Source: MED-G105 sp039025235
GTDB taxonomy: Bacteria > Pseudomonadota > Alphaproteobacteria > Caulobacterales > Parvularculaceae
DNA length: 64,000 nucleotides
Direction: 5' to 3'
Assembly (NCBI GenBank): GCA_039025235.1
Contig: JBCCOS010000004.1
Span: forward strand, 221,622 to 285,621
Both the position numbers and the translations under genes were made by a program. This document shows, piece after piece, positions 8,550 through 18,108 of the stretch. Numbering within the stretch: the first letter of the stretch is position 1; each line of letters opens with the position of its first letter. The notes beneath the pieces were generated by a model, which was not told where the DNA came from, ran no database searches, and saw only the letters and a list, made by a program, of their open reading frames with translations.

Positions 8550-10013
8550 TCAGCGCAATGCCGTTCCTTCTGCCTTAGTTTCTGATGTACTCGCCGCTGT
8601 TGCACCACTACGCTGGCGTTTTGAATCGCGAATGTCGACCATCGTTTTTCGTTCAACATCACGAAGATATTGTTGCGATATCTTTGCTAACCGCCGCGCG
8701 TATAGATTGTCTTTGATGGACTTTCTTGAAGGAATACCGAGACCCTCATCTAATTCGCATACATAAGCAATATGAAGATAATCGTCAGCTTCGATGATCG
8801 GACTTAAATCGCCCCTATCAAGTCCGTCAATCGCTGCGTGAAAACGCTGATCAAGGTCACTCAGCTTTGCGCTATCGATAAGTGCAATTCCAACATCAGG
8901 GCCAAGGTCTTGTCGAATATTTGCACCGCAAGCGCTAGCGGTCGCGATTTTTTCAATCGCTTTGCGTGCAGCCGCCCTGCCGAGCTCGACGGGGGCAGAC
9001 GCATAAGCCAGCGTATAGGTCTTTTCACTCTGCACACGTGCTTCTCGTTTATCTCGAACAGCTAGAATCATGAAAGCACCGTCAGACGGAATCGGCGCGG
9101 TCACGGACCCCAGTGGAAGGTCTTTAATCGCGCTATCTAATTCCGTCGGGAGCTGACCGGCACGCACCCAGCCCAAATCACCGCCAGCAGCGGCTGATGT
9201 GCAGGCTGAAAACTGCTGAGCGACAACAGCAAATGGAACGCCCTTTCGCATTTGTTCGATCAGCTGAAGTCCGCCTTCATAATACGCTTGTGCTTGTTCA
9301 GGTGATGGCACGGGAATACAGATTTCCGATACGAGGAACTGTTCCGCGCCAGCCTCCTCTCGCATACGCTCCATTGTCGACTCAACTTCTTCGTCAGTAA
9401 TGCGTACCCGAGATCCATAGCGCCCGCGAACAATTCGCGGCCAGGAAATATTCGCGGCGATTTGCGAGCGCAATCCATTCATTGAAATGTCGTCGGCTGC
9501 CAGTGATTTTTCAAGTTGTTCTGGCGTTAGACCGCTGCGACCGGCCATCGTAACTAACTCGGACTCTATTTCCTTTTTATCGGGCATTGCCTCAAAACGT
9601 TCAGCCTCTTTGAGTTTAAGACGTTCTTCGATGAGGTCTTTAAGTGCTTGTGCTTCGAGCTGAGCAAGCAATTCTGGTGTCACCGCGCGAGCGGCTGAAA
9701 TCAGCATTAACTTTATGCGCTGCGTCAAGTCAAAACTGGTGATGACATCATCGCCGACGATTGCAATCACCGTGCTCTTAGGCTGTCTTGGTCCGGGTGC
9801 CGTTTGTCCGATGACTTGTCCTTGCTTTGAAGAACCACCTTCGTCGTTAGAGGGGCTGGAGGCAATGGCGGTGTTGGCAGCCGCCTGGTCCTGCGCATAA
9901 GAAACTGAGCTGCACAAAACTGCTACCGCAATACTCACGAAAAACTTTAAAGCTCGTTTGCCAATCAAATTCGATCGTCCCAAATAAAATCTATCGGTAA
10001 TTCCAAAACCCAT
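8550..10013 (-). CDS. surA: Periplasmic chaperone / peptidyl-prolyl isomerase SurA
   Basis: The start is taken as ATG 10013, preceded by AGGTGAG at a spacing suited to initiation; a GTG 9 bp upstream is the alternative. A Sec signal peptide ends near SSVSYAQ. A Gln/Pro/Ser-rich linker leads to the SurA N-terminal domain (VIAIVGDDVITSFDLTQRI) and then a parvulin-type domain with QFSACTSAAAGGDLGWVRAGQLP. SurA escorts outer-membrane beta-barrels, including LptD, across the periplasm. Its position just after lptD fits that role. The C-terminal tail is Ser/Ala/Thr-rich. Confidence 0.92.
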   Translation of the reverse strand: MGFGITDRFYLGRSNLIGKRALKFFVSIAVAVLCSSVSYAQDQAAANTAIASSPSNDEGGSSKQGQVIGQTAPGPRQPKSTVIAIVGDDVITSFDLTQRIKLMLISAARAVTPELLAQLEAQALKDLIEERLKLKEAERFEAMPDKKEIESELVTMAGRSGLTPEQLEKSLAADDISMNGLRSQIAANISWPRIVRGRYGSRVRITDEEVESTMERMREEAGAEQFLVSEICIPVPSPEQAQAYYEGGLQLIEQMRKGVPFAVVAQQFSACTSAAAGGDLGWVRAGQLPTELDSAIKDLPLGSVTAPIPSDGAFMILAVRDKREARVQSEKTYTLAYASAPVELGRAAARKAIEKIATASACGANIRQDLGPDVGIALIDSAKLSDLDQRFHAAIDGLDRGDLSPIIEADDYLHIAYVCELDEGLGIPSRKSIKDNLYARRLAKISQQYLRDVERKTMVDIRDSKRQRSGATAASTSETKAEGTALR

Positions 10014-10048
10014 GGTACTCACCTAAACAAAACCCGGCCGAGGCCACC

Positions 10049-10166
10049 TAAAGCTGTAGCGTTTCAAACGTAATCGCTGAACGGCGTTAGGTCATTGATT
10101 TTAAGCATTTCCTGACGCGTGGCCCGACAGCTACGTAAGTAGCATTTTGAATTGTGAATGCTTTAG
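10049..10166. repeat. Palindromic repeat copy upstream of surA
   Basis: The first-palindrome variant starts TAAAGCTGTAGCGTTTCAAA and ends near 10090. Then come the spacer GTCATTGATTTTA and a second palindrome starting AGCATTTCCTGACGCG and ending AATGCTTTA. It begins 36 bp upstream of the surA start, so it lies in the region where the surA leader would be transcribed. Confidence 0.8.
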
Positions 10167-10295
10167 TTTCTTGAAAATACGTCAAAATGACGTCCTTTCA
10201 AAGTAACTTTTAAGTTGCTCAGTCACAGCAACCGCATCGTATTTTAGCAAATCCAGCTCAAACGGTACTCAAAACCGAGACCCGAGATCACATTC

Positions 10296-10397
10296 TAAAG
10301 CGGCTCCGTTTCAATTGGAATCAGGAGAGCGCTTTAAGTTGTTGATTTTACGCATTTCATTACCCCAACCGCAAACACTTGGCTTTGAAATGCTTAA
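10296..10397. repeat. Modular palindromic repeat, full copy
   Basis: TAAAGCGGCTCCG opens the first palindrome with a TTCAATTGGAATC core, closing with CGCTTTAA. The spacer GTTGTTGATTTTA follows, then CGCATTTC and the nested arms CCCAA and TTGGC, closing with GAAATGCTTAA. It is the closest relative of copies at 926-1029 and 20886-20989. It lies in the 460-bp gap between lptD and surA, which holds two repeat copies and no gene. Confidence 0.9.
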
Positions 10398-10475
10398 GTC
10401 AACTGTCGTGCTGATCAGCTATTTAGAAGCAATTCTTCGCTATTATTAGGATCCCAAGGAAACGCGCCGCAATAT

Positions 10476-13142
10476 CTATTGTTCAACGAGTGATTTCAGG
10501 GTGAATCTAAAAAGCACGGTATCATTATTTTCTAGACCACGGTCGGATGTATTATTGCGACGGAATATTACTTCAAAAAGTGAACAATCGTCGGAATAGC
10601 CGATTGAAAAGTCTTGGAAAATATTCTCACCAGTGAACAGATTTTGTCTTAACCCGGCACCCGCAGTCCAATTTTTTGTCATCCGAAACCGCAAAGCACC
10701 CGTTAGTTCTTCGCGCTGGGTGACCCCGTCGCTCTGTACTTCATCAAGCAACCTAACATAAGAAACATTGGTTCTAACGCGCCAGAATGAAAGATAAGCA
10801 AGCGATTCCGCTTCGGTAAGCGATCCAAATCCGTCGGAGAATCTAAATCGGCTATCGATACCAAAAAAGTTTTGGTATTGGAGATTAAATCGACCAACAA
10901 TATCCGAAGTTTCATCACCAACGCCATTTGGAAACAAAATCCCATCGGCAATCGCTGTTTCCGTGGCAAAAGCGGTCGTTGACTGAAGTCGATATTGTTG
11001 ACCGATCTCCGCGCCAAAAGTAATCCCATCTTCGTTTTCAAGCGACGCAGCGAACCCGATGTTCATGCGCTGCCCGTCTTCAATCGTATCGAAACCGGTT
11101 GATTTATTAATGTCAAATAATCCGGCATAATCGAATCGTATACTTCGGGAATCTTCATTAACGAGGACATTATCGTTTAGATTAGCTCGGCTCGCGACGA
11201 ATTGGACCCTTGGTTCCAAAAAGACCTGTGTATTGCCAAAGGAGCGCGTCAACGGATACGACCAGTCCAAACCGATTGTCGGAGCAAAGCGCGTAAATGT
11301 CTCGCTGTTATCCTCAGGTGTTGCACCAGCAATAGGTAACCCTCGCGACTCAAAAGTTCCTTGGTCGAGGTCGGAATAGGAAAACAAATCACCGCGCAAT
11401 TCGGCATAAGCTTTAAACCGGTGACCGCCTTTCGTAATCTTTTCTCCTTCCCACGCGGCGCTTGCAGAAACGCGACGCGATTCCAAACCTGTTTGCCGTT
11501 GGAGTGCTGCAAAGTTCCCTGTGATAAATGCTCGCCCGCCGAAAACATCCCAGCCCCGATTATGATAATTTATCAGCGGTAGCACATAAGGATTGAGATC
11601 GTCTCGTTCATCTAAGGTCACAAATTCTGGGGCGGTTGAGGATATGCCGCTATTGGATGGTGCGCGTAAGTCCTGAAATGCAAAAGTTTCTGCACTAACA
11701 ATGTTTTGTCCATCATTGTATGTACTATAGACGGTTGAGCGCAATTGGTTGGTACCGGACGTATCGACTTCCTTTCTAAGATCGCCGCGACGTACGATAT
11801 TGTACCGGCGCAGATGTGTGTCATCAGAAGCACGCTCAACATCATAACCAGCGGTAAACCGATCACCGAAAGTGCGCTCGCCTTTAGCAAAAACATGCCA
11901 CCGGATCGACGGGACATCATCTTCGTCCTCAAAATTATCAAAGTCTATTACGCTTCCGGAAATTACGTTGTAGGCGCGATCGTCCTTCCTGCGATATTCT
12001 GCTTGATACAGAACACCATCGTTCGCCGTATATCGAGGCGCAAGAGTTGCATCCTGAGAATTTGAAATCGCAAAATAGTAAGGGGCTTCTAGTTCGAAAC
12101 CCAAACGGCCAGAGGCGCCAGGCCTTACGGTAAGGAAACCTGATTGTCGCTCTACGGTTGGGTCCGGTCCTTGGAGGAACGGTGAATAAAGTATGGGTAC
12201 GCCTTTAATTTCGAAAAATGAATGATAAAAGCGTACGATTTTCCGCTCAGCGTCGCGCACTACTTTGACTGATTTAAGACGCCAGGTTGGCTTTTTCGGA
12301 TTTCCCTCGTCGTCGCAGACTTCGCAGGCCGTATAAACGACTTTGCGAAGGCGCGTCCGGGCGCCTTGTTCCTGTATTGCAGTATCTGCCGCAACGCGGG
12401 CACTTTGCGCAAGAATTGCACTAAACTGTGAGGAAACACCGTCGCGAAGGTCACCCGTTAACTGGACTTCATCAGCAAAAATTGTTTCGAGGTTTTCATC
12501 CGTAATCGATACGTTACCCGTCGCCGTCACAACATCCTTGTCGGGTGAATAAGTGAGACGATCTGCTTTTAAGTATCGTTCACCAAAATAGGCCCGAACA
12601 TTACCCTCTGCTATCACCGGGCTTTCTGTTGTTTCGCGAAAAACACTATCGGCTTCGAAAAGGATTGGATCTTCTGATGCCTCGCTTGCAACTTTAGCAT
12701 TTGCATCATTGGCGCTTTCAAAGAAAATCGGCGCTTGTTTTTCTTTGAGTGGCTGATCAGGCTGTGTTCTCCCTGTGTCCTTCGGCAAATCTAGAGTGGT
12801 TTCTCTCTGAGCAATTCGTTCACCAACAAATAAGCGATCATCGGAAGAGGCATAGGTCTCCGCTAATGGAAGGACTGCATTCATTAGGTCGTCAGTTATA
12901 GGACCATCTCGAAGTTGAGGTGGTTTGTGGTTCTTTGCTGCAATGACAGTTGCACCCTCAGTTCCAGCTCCATACTCTTTTAGGAGGGAGTGTGTTTCTA
13001 ATCGATCAAAAGAAGGGTTGGCAGGGATTTTCGCCAACGCATTCACCGATGACAGGTTAGGATGCGCGCAAACAGATGATCCTGCCATTGCCGTAAAACA
13101 AATGGCAGCTCCGCTTGAAAGAGGCTTATGATTGTGACGCAT
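10476..13142 (-). CDS. lptD: LPS assembly outer-membrane protein LptD
   Basis: 888 residues. A signal-peptide-like N-terminus (ICFTAMAGSSVCA) precedes about 100 linker residues, then the OstA-type beta-jellyroll (FEADSVFRETTESPVIAEGN, then GERYLKADRLTYSPDKDVVT). The C-terminal two thirds are the beta-barrel, beginning near IKGVPILYSPFLQGPDPT and ending in the strand VLFRFTLKSLVEQ. The cysteine pairs TACEVC and CSLFE may form the inter-domain disulfides known for LptD. It receives LPS from the bridge and inserts it in the outer leaflet. It is downstream of lptF and lptG and upstream of surA. Confidence 0.93.
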   Translation of the reverse strand: MRHNHKPLSSGAAICFTAMAGSSVCAHPNLSSVNALAKIPANPSFDRLETHSLLKEYGAGTEGATVIAAKNHKPPQLRDGPITDDLMNAVLPLAETYASSDDRLFVGERIAQRETTLDLPKDTGRTQPDQPLKEKQAPIFFESANDANAKVASEASEDPILFEADSVFRETTESPVIAEGNVRAYFGERYLKADRLTYSPDKDVVTATGNVSITDENLETIFADEVQLTGDLRDGVSSQFSAILAQSARVAADTAIQEQGARTRLRKVVYTACEVCDDEGNPKKPTWRLKSVKVVRDAERKIVRFYHSFFEIKGVPILYSPFLQGPDPTVERQSGFLTVRPGASGRLGFELEAPYYFAISNSQDATLAPRYTANDGVLYQAEYRRKDDRAYNVISGSVIDFDNFEDEDDVPSIRWHVFAKGERTFGDRFTAGYDVERASDDTHLRRYNIVRRGDLRKEVDTSGTNQLRSTVYSTYNDGQNIVSAETFAFQDLRAPSNSGISSTAPEFVTLDERDDLNPYVLPLINYHNRGWDVFGGRAFITGNFAALQRQTGLESRRVSASAAWEGEKITKGGHRFKAYAELRGDLFSYSDLDQGTFESRGLPIAGATPEDNSETFTRFAPTIGLDWSYPLTRSFGNTQVFLEPRVQFVASRANLNDNVLVNEDSRSIRFDYAGLFDINKSTGFDTIEDGQRMNIGFAASLENEDGITFGAEIGQQYRLQSTTAFATETAIADGILFPNGVGDETSDIVGRFNLQYQNFFGIDSRFRFSDGFGSLTEAESLAYLSFWRVRTNVSYVRLLDEVQSDGVTQREELTGALRFRMTKNWTAGAGLRQNLFTGENIFQDFSIGYSDDCSLFEVIFRRNNTSDRGLENNDTVLFRFTLKSLVEQ

Positions 13143-13278
13143 TCTAATCAGACAACGTTTGAGATTTACACAACACTTGCTGCTGCATCGTTACCTGAGC
13201 CGTTGTGTTCAGTCTATGGCATACCAGCACGTTTCTTTGTTTGTTGCACGCTGTCTTGAGGCGAATTGGTGCCAAGGG

Positions 13279-14373
13279 TCAGCCTTCTTCCATATGCAAT
13301 AGGGCTGTCGCTGCAGCAATCAGTGCAGCAAGAGTTGGTCCCCATGCGGCAAGAATGATGGGCGCCGTTTGTGATTCGCCCAAGGCACGGGATATTTCCG
13401 ATGCAAAATACAGCACGAAACCGACTGCGACGGCTGCAAGGATGAGTTTGAATGCGCCACCAGACCTTACAGGCTTTAAGCAAAATAAGGCGGCGATTAA
13501 TACCATCGCTGATAACCTTAACGGCGTGGCACACAATTCATGAAATCTTAGTTGATATCGTTCTGTAGGCAGGCCAGCAGCTTTGGCGACCTGTGAATAT
13601 TTTGGCAAGTCGACCAGCGACATACTTTCGGGTCTTTGGGCGCCCTCGCGAAAATCTTCTATGGTCAATGTTGTTGGCATAGAAAAGGTGGGGCGTTCTT
13701 GGTATGTTTTATCAGCTGGCTTCTTAAGGAGAGCATCATTTAGAACAAGTTTATTACCCTGAAAAGTTGCCTCACGCGCATCAATTCTTTCAAGAAAGAC
13801 GGAGTCGGCGCTTAGCAACCAAAGTGTTACGCGTTGCAGTGAATCTTCATTTTCAGATAGCGAACCGGCATTAATCATGACGGTAACGTCTCCGGTTCTC
13901 TGGCGAAGCCAAATGCCGTCTCCGAAAATCCGAACGAAGCTCGTCTTTTTACCTCGGATATCGTTCTTCATTTGCTCACTGAATGAATTCATACGGGTTA
14001 TTGTGGGATCGATGAAGGCGATGATTGTAATCCCAAATATGAACGCGAAAAATGCGGGTGGGCCGATCAGCCGCCAAATGGACAGTCCGGCTGATCGCAT
14101 GACAGAAAGTTCAGAGCGTCGATTCAATCCAGCAAACAACCAGAGAGACCCAAAAAGGAAAACAAATGGTGTCAGGATCTGACTGAGTCCTGGTGTGCGC
14201 ATGGCTGTTAAGCTCAATGCAAATCCGAAGTCTCCCCCTGCGTATTTGGTCGCGAAGCGAAGATTCTCCATAAAGTCAGCGACGAAAATCAGTGCGGCTA
14301 GGACCAAATATAATATCAGAACGATCAGGGCCATCCTCAGAATGAGGTATTTAAAGAGTGTCCATGGCGGCAT
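13279..14373 (-). CDS. lptG: LPS export ABC transporter permease LptG
   Basis: 364 residues with a YjgP/YjgQ permease fold. Membrane segments lie near residues 10-32 (LILRMALIVLILYLVLAALI), 55-80 and 100-125. A periplasmic jellyroll follows (GDGIWLRQRTGDVTVMINAG), then three C-terminal segments, ending with AAWGPTLAALIAAATALLHM. LptG pairs with LptF and the ATPase LptB to extract LPS from the inner membrane. The ATG start follows AGGATCTCCTAA. lptB is not in the window. Confidence 0.93.
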   Translation of the reverse strand: MPPWTLFKYLILRMALIVLILYLVLAALIFVADFMENLRFATKYAGGDFGFALSLTAMRTPGLSQILTPFVFLFGSLWLFAGLNRRSELSVMRSAGLSIWRLIGPPAFFAFIFGITIIAFIDPTITRMNSFSEQMKNDIRGKKTSFVRIFGDGIWLRQRTGDVTVMINAGSLSENEDSLQRVTLWLLSADSVFLERIDAREATFQGNKLVLNDALLKKPADKTYQERPTFSMPTTLTIEDFREGAQRPESMSLVDLPKYSQVAKAAGLPTERYQLRFHELCATPLRLSAMVLIAALFCLKPVRSGGAFKLILAAVAVGFVLYFASEISRALGESQTAPIILAAWGPTLAALIAAATALLHMEEG

Positions 14374-14444
14374 TTAGGAGATCCTATAAATGGCCATCGG
14401 CAAATTGTACCGGCTCGAAATTGTTTTATGCCCAAAAAAAATCA

Positions 14445-15578
14445 TTATACGGATGCTGTGATTTGCGTTGTTTTCGGTAATGAAAACGGCGAGGGGATAT
14501 CTGCTAATAAGGCAAATATGACAACTGTCGGCAGGATTGGGAGGAGGTAAAGCGCCCAATAGGCGCCGTTCTCGGCAGCGGCGCTTTGAACGAGGAAGGC
14601 CAGAATTCTTAGCCCTGCAGCTGATAAACAAGCCGCGGCAATTCGGAAACTGTACCCTCGGCGACTATATTCACCGCCAATGAGGGCGTAGAGCGCGATT
14701 AAGGTATAAGCGATAGGATAGAATGGCGAAGCGAGCCTCGCGTGTCCCTCTGCTGCCAACTTACCGACATTCTCGCGATCCCATTTATTGGACATATCGG
14801 GGCGAAGGAGTTCGCTTAAATACCTTTCTGTGAGTTCAAGTTGGATCTCATCTGTTTTCATATTGTAGGACCCAACATTGATCGCAGTTCGCGAGAAATT
14901 GATAATATCGACAGATTGCTCATCAGTTGTTGATTTCTGAATGTTGCCATTCGAAAGAAAGAGAACGGGTCCTTCTTCTGTGTCTCGCATCCGTCCAAAC
15001 TGGGCCATATATGTTTGGATCTCATCAGGCTTGCGATAATCATTGATGAGCAAGCCTCTGAATGCTCCATCGGACAGCGTTTCCTCGATATAAATTGTGA
15101 ACCCCTCGCCAAACGGGGTAAATTCTCCATCACGGAGAACAAGCGAGGCAAAGTCAGCGCGAATATTCGCAACCTCCTGTTTGAGGATGCGATAACTTCG
15201 CGGCATTAGGTCTATACTGATCCACAAAGTCGCGATGGCGCCCAGAAAAGCGACGAAAAGTACTGGTAAGGCTAAGCGCAGCTTACTGACGCCTGCCGCG
15301 AAGAGCACCGCAATCTCGCTGTCAGCATGAAGTCGTTGCAACATAAACAACGCAGCGCCAAACACTGCGAATGGGACGACAACGATAAGAAGGCTCGGCA
15401 CCAGAAGTAGCGTGAGCCAGAAAAAACCACCCCAGCCTTGGCCACTTTCAACCACAAGCTCAAGTCTTTGAAGGCTTTGGGTAAGCCAGACAATCGAAGT
15501 GATGACCGTCACAGCGAAAATCAAAGGCGTGGCCAATTGCCGAAGAATATATTTATCGAGCCTCGTAAGCCACTCCAT
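14445..15578 (-). CDS. lptF: LPS export ABC transporter permease LptF
   Basis: The start chosen is ATG 15578, giving MEWLTRLDKYILRQLATPL, the usual LptF opening; a GTG 45 bp upstream extends the frame. It has the same permease architecture as LptG: N-terminal membrane helices (FAVTVITSIVWLTQSLQ, LTLLLVPSLLIVVVPFAV), a periplasmic domain (DGEFTPFGEGFTIYIEETLS) and C-terminal helices. RLHADSEIAVLFAAGVSKL is the cytoplasmic loop expected to contact LptB. It is first in the LPS series and divergent from pepA. Confidence 0.93.
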   Translation of the reverse strand: MEWLTRLDKYILRQLATPLIFAVTVITSIVWLTQSLQRLELVVESGQGWGGFFWLTLLLVPSLLIVVVPFAVFGAALFMLQRLHADSEIAVLFAAGVSKLRLALPVLFVAFLGAIATLWISIDLMPRSYRILKQEVANIRADFASLVLRDGEFTPFGEGFTIYIEETLSDGAFRGLLINDYRKPDEIQTYMAQFGRMRDTEEGPVLFLSNGNIQKSTTDEQSVDIINFSRTAINVGSYNMKTDEIQLELTERYLSELLRPDMSNKWDRENVGKLAAEGHARLASPFYPIAYTLIALYALIGGEYSRRGYSFRIAAACLSAAGLRILAFLVQSAAAENGAYWALYLLPILPTVVIFALLADIPSPFSLPKTTQITASV

Positions 15579-15871
15579 GCGCTCGACGTGCTCCAGCCAG
15601 TGGTGCAACGTCGTCAATGCCACTTCAACTGTTGTAACTGAAGTTATTCTCGAAGATATCTCTTTTTTGCGATACGCCAGCGCTGGATTTCATTGCCGAC
15701 GATTGTAAATACTCGTATTGAACGATTTGCCCGCTTGCGGCAATGATCTTCAATAAACATTAGGTCTTCCGTACCTCGATAGCACAGACCCAATCAGTCA
15801 GGCTTGATAAACTAACTGAGGTAATGCGTGGAACCAAACAAATTCAGCCATTTAGGGGCTTTTATTGATCT

Positions 15872-17374
15872 ATGAAAGTATCGTTTTCAAAAGCAGCGAT
15901 CCCAACCGCTGGCGCTATAATCCTACCGCTCTTTGAAGATTCATTACAGACCCAGACGTTCGAAGAGCTCGATAGCCAATCCGATGGTGCCCTTGGTCAA
16001 GCAGTAAAGGCGTCAGACTTTACCGGTAAGGCCGGCCAACGGCTCGATTTGTCAGGGGTATCGAATTTCGAAACCCGGCGGATCACGCTTTTAGGGGCAG
16101 GTGAGGCATCAAAGTTTTCCCCTTTAAAGGCGGAGATGTTAGGCGGCGATGCAATTTCAGCGGCTCTCTCGACCCGGGAGAAATCAGCGATAATCGTGGC
16201 GGAGGGGCTCGAAGCGGATACTGAAAAGCACGACTTAATGGATGAAGCGGTCATTGCTGCCCGGCTCGCCATGGGCGCGCGACTAGGGTCGTATCGTTTT
16301 GACCAATATAAAACCAAGCTAGAAAAAAGCCAAAAGCCGTCTGTTCAGAAGATTATCGTTAAGACAGCTGCAACAAATGCAAAAGCTACTTTTGCCCATT
16401 TGGATAAAATAGCTGATGGTGTCTTTATAACGCGGGACTTGGTCACCGAGCCCGCTAATGTTCTCTACCCAGAAAGTTTCGCTGATCGTTGCAATGCTCT
16501 TGCTGATCTTGGTCTCGAGATCACGATTCTTGGCGAAAAAGAGATGAAGAAGCTCGGGATGGGCTCCTTGCTTGGCGTTGGTCAAGGGTCGGTTCGTGAA
16601 TCCAAACTTGTGGCGATGGAATGGAAAGGTGGCAAGAAATCTGAGGCACCAGTCGCATTTGTCGGGAAAGGCGTCACATTTGATACCGGTGGTATCTCCC
16701 TCAAGCCAGGACCCGGCATGGAAGATATGAAATTTGATATGGGTGGCGCCGGGGCTGTGACGGGCGCCATGGCTGCCATTGCCGGGCGTAAAGCAAAAGC
16801 CAATGTGGTCGGCGTCATCGGCCTTGTTGAGAACATGCCAGACGGTAATGCTCAACGGCCAGGGGACGTCGTTAAATCAATGTCTGGTCAAACAATCGAA
16901 ATACTCAATACGGACGCGGAAGGTCGCCTTGTCCTTGCCGATGCAATCTGGTGGACACAAGAAAAATATAAGCCGAAAGCGGTTATTGATCTTGCAACGT
17001 TGACGGGAGCGATCATCATTGCATTAGCGCATGAGTATGCAGGTCTTTTCTCGCAAAATGATGAGCTGGCCGATCAGCTTCTCGCGGCTGGTGAAGAAAG
17101 TGGCGACCCGCTTTGGCGGATGCCCCTTACGCAAGCTCATTATGACATGATCAAGTCCAACATCGCTGATATGAAAAATATCGGCGAGCGAGGAGGGGGA
17201 TCATCCACGGCGGCCGCCTTCATTGGTAATTTTGTGAAGTCGGGTGTTCCATGGGCGCATCTTGATATTGCCGGAACGGCTTGGACGAACAAGCCCAAAC
17301 CGACCTGTCCAAAGGGCGCCGTAGGTTATGGCGTCCGTTTGCTGGATGAGTTTATTAGACAGAATTACGAATGA
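15872..17374 (+). CDS. pepA: Leucyl aminopeptidase (M17 family)
   Basis: 500 residues, normal for the family. The metal-binding and catalytic segments are intact: VGKGVTFDTGGISLKPGPGM and the M17 signature NTDAEGRLVLADA. The N-terminal macro-like domain covers about residues 1-160. It removes N-terminal residues from peptides in the cytosol as a hexamer with two metals per subunit. It is divergent from lptF, a common alphaproteobacterial arrangement. holC, which often follows, is not present; a DUF1499 gene does so instead. Confidence 0.95.
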   Translation: MKVSFSKAAIPTAGAIILPLFEDSLQTQTFEELDSQSDGALGQAVKASDFTGKAGQRLDLSGVSNFETRRITLLGAGEASKFSPLKAEMLGGDAISAALSTREKSAIIVAEGLEADTEKHDLMDEAVIAARLAMGARLGSYRFDQYKTKLEKSQKPSVQKIIVKTAATNAKATFAHLDKIADGVFITRDLVTEPANVLYPESFADRCNALADLGLEITILGEKEMKKLGMGSLLGVGQGSVRESKLVAMEWKGGKKSEAPVAFVGKGVTFDTGGISLKPGPGMEDMKFDMGGAGAVTGAMAAIAGRKAKANVVGVIGLVENMPDGNAQRPGDVVKSMSGQTIEILNTDAEGRLVLADAIWWTQEKYKPKAVIDLATLTGAIIIALAHEYAGLFSQNDELADQLLAAGEESGDPLWRMPLTQAHYDMIKSNIADMKNIGERGGGSSTAAAFIGNFVKSGVPWAHLDIAGTAWTNKPKPTCPKGAVGYGVRLLDEFIRQNYE

Positions 17375-17432
17375 GACTTAGCTTGAAACGTCAATATGAT
17401 TTGTTGATATTCGTCATGGCACTGAGGGCGCA

Positions 17433-17873
17433 ATGAAACGCATTATGCTTATCGTTGGGACATTGACCATTATTGCGTTTGCCGGTTTTTATGGACTTGC
17501 TGCGTCTTCAAAGAACGGGCAGGCGCTTGGAATTGTCGACGGCCGACTGAGCCCTTGCCCATCTTCGCCTAATTGTGTGTCGAGTGAAGTTGATACCCAG
17601 GATGACAAGAAGGTGTCTTCTTTCCCATTATCAGCTTGGCCTAAGCTGCCTGCCGTTGTCTCTTCTTTAGGGGGTACCATTAGGACCCAAGAGGATTCTT
17701 ATATCGCTGCGACTTTCCGCACACCGCTCATGGGATTTGTCGACGATGTTGAATTCCGCCGTGCTGACGACGTTGTTCATGTGCGTTCTGCCTCCCGCGT
17801 CGGACACAGTGATTTTGGCGCTAATGGGAAGCGGGTAGAGCGTATCCGCTCAAAATTGACACCTGGACAATAG
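17433..17873 (+). CDS. DUF1499 family protein
   Basis: 146 residues. An N-terminal hydrophobic stretch (LIVGTLTIIAFAGFYGLAA) is a signal anchor or signal peptide. The DUF1499 signature follows: SPCPSSPNCVSSEV, then YIAATFRTPLMGFVDDVEF and ASRVGHSDFGANGKRVERIR. The function of the family is unknown. GAGGG precedes the ATG. It sits 58 bp after pepA and could share its transcript. Confidence 0.85.
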   Translation: MKRIMLIVGTLTIIAFAGFYGLAASSKNGQALGIVDGRLSPCPSSPNCVSSEVDTQDDKKVSSFPLSAWPKLPAVVSSLGGTIRTQEDSYIAATFRTPLMGFVDDVEFRRADDVVHVRSASRVGHSDFGANGKRVERIRSKLTPGQ

Positions 17874-18108
17874 ATTTCAACGGACGCTCGCGGAAAAACA
17901 CTATCAATCTTTCGATCTAGCTTATTCTCAATAAATATTGATGGTAATGTCGTCTTTCACGCCTATTTGCGACGACTGCGGCGAAGAACCGCCAATTGCT
18001 GCTTTGCAAAAAGCTATCATTATGACAATTTTTTCGTCTAATACTTGTAGTCAAATAACAAATGATGGCGTCGACAAGGCCCCATAAGTAATTCGGGAGA
18101 ATTCGCCC

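Noticed and set aside
12343..12552. Plus-strand ORFs inside lptD, mfd and other large genes
   Set aside because: They are frame shadows of well-supported genes and lack start signals.
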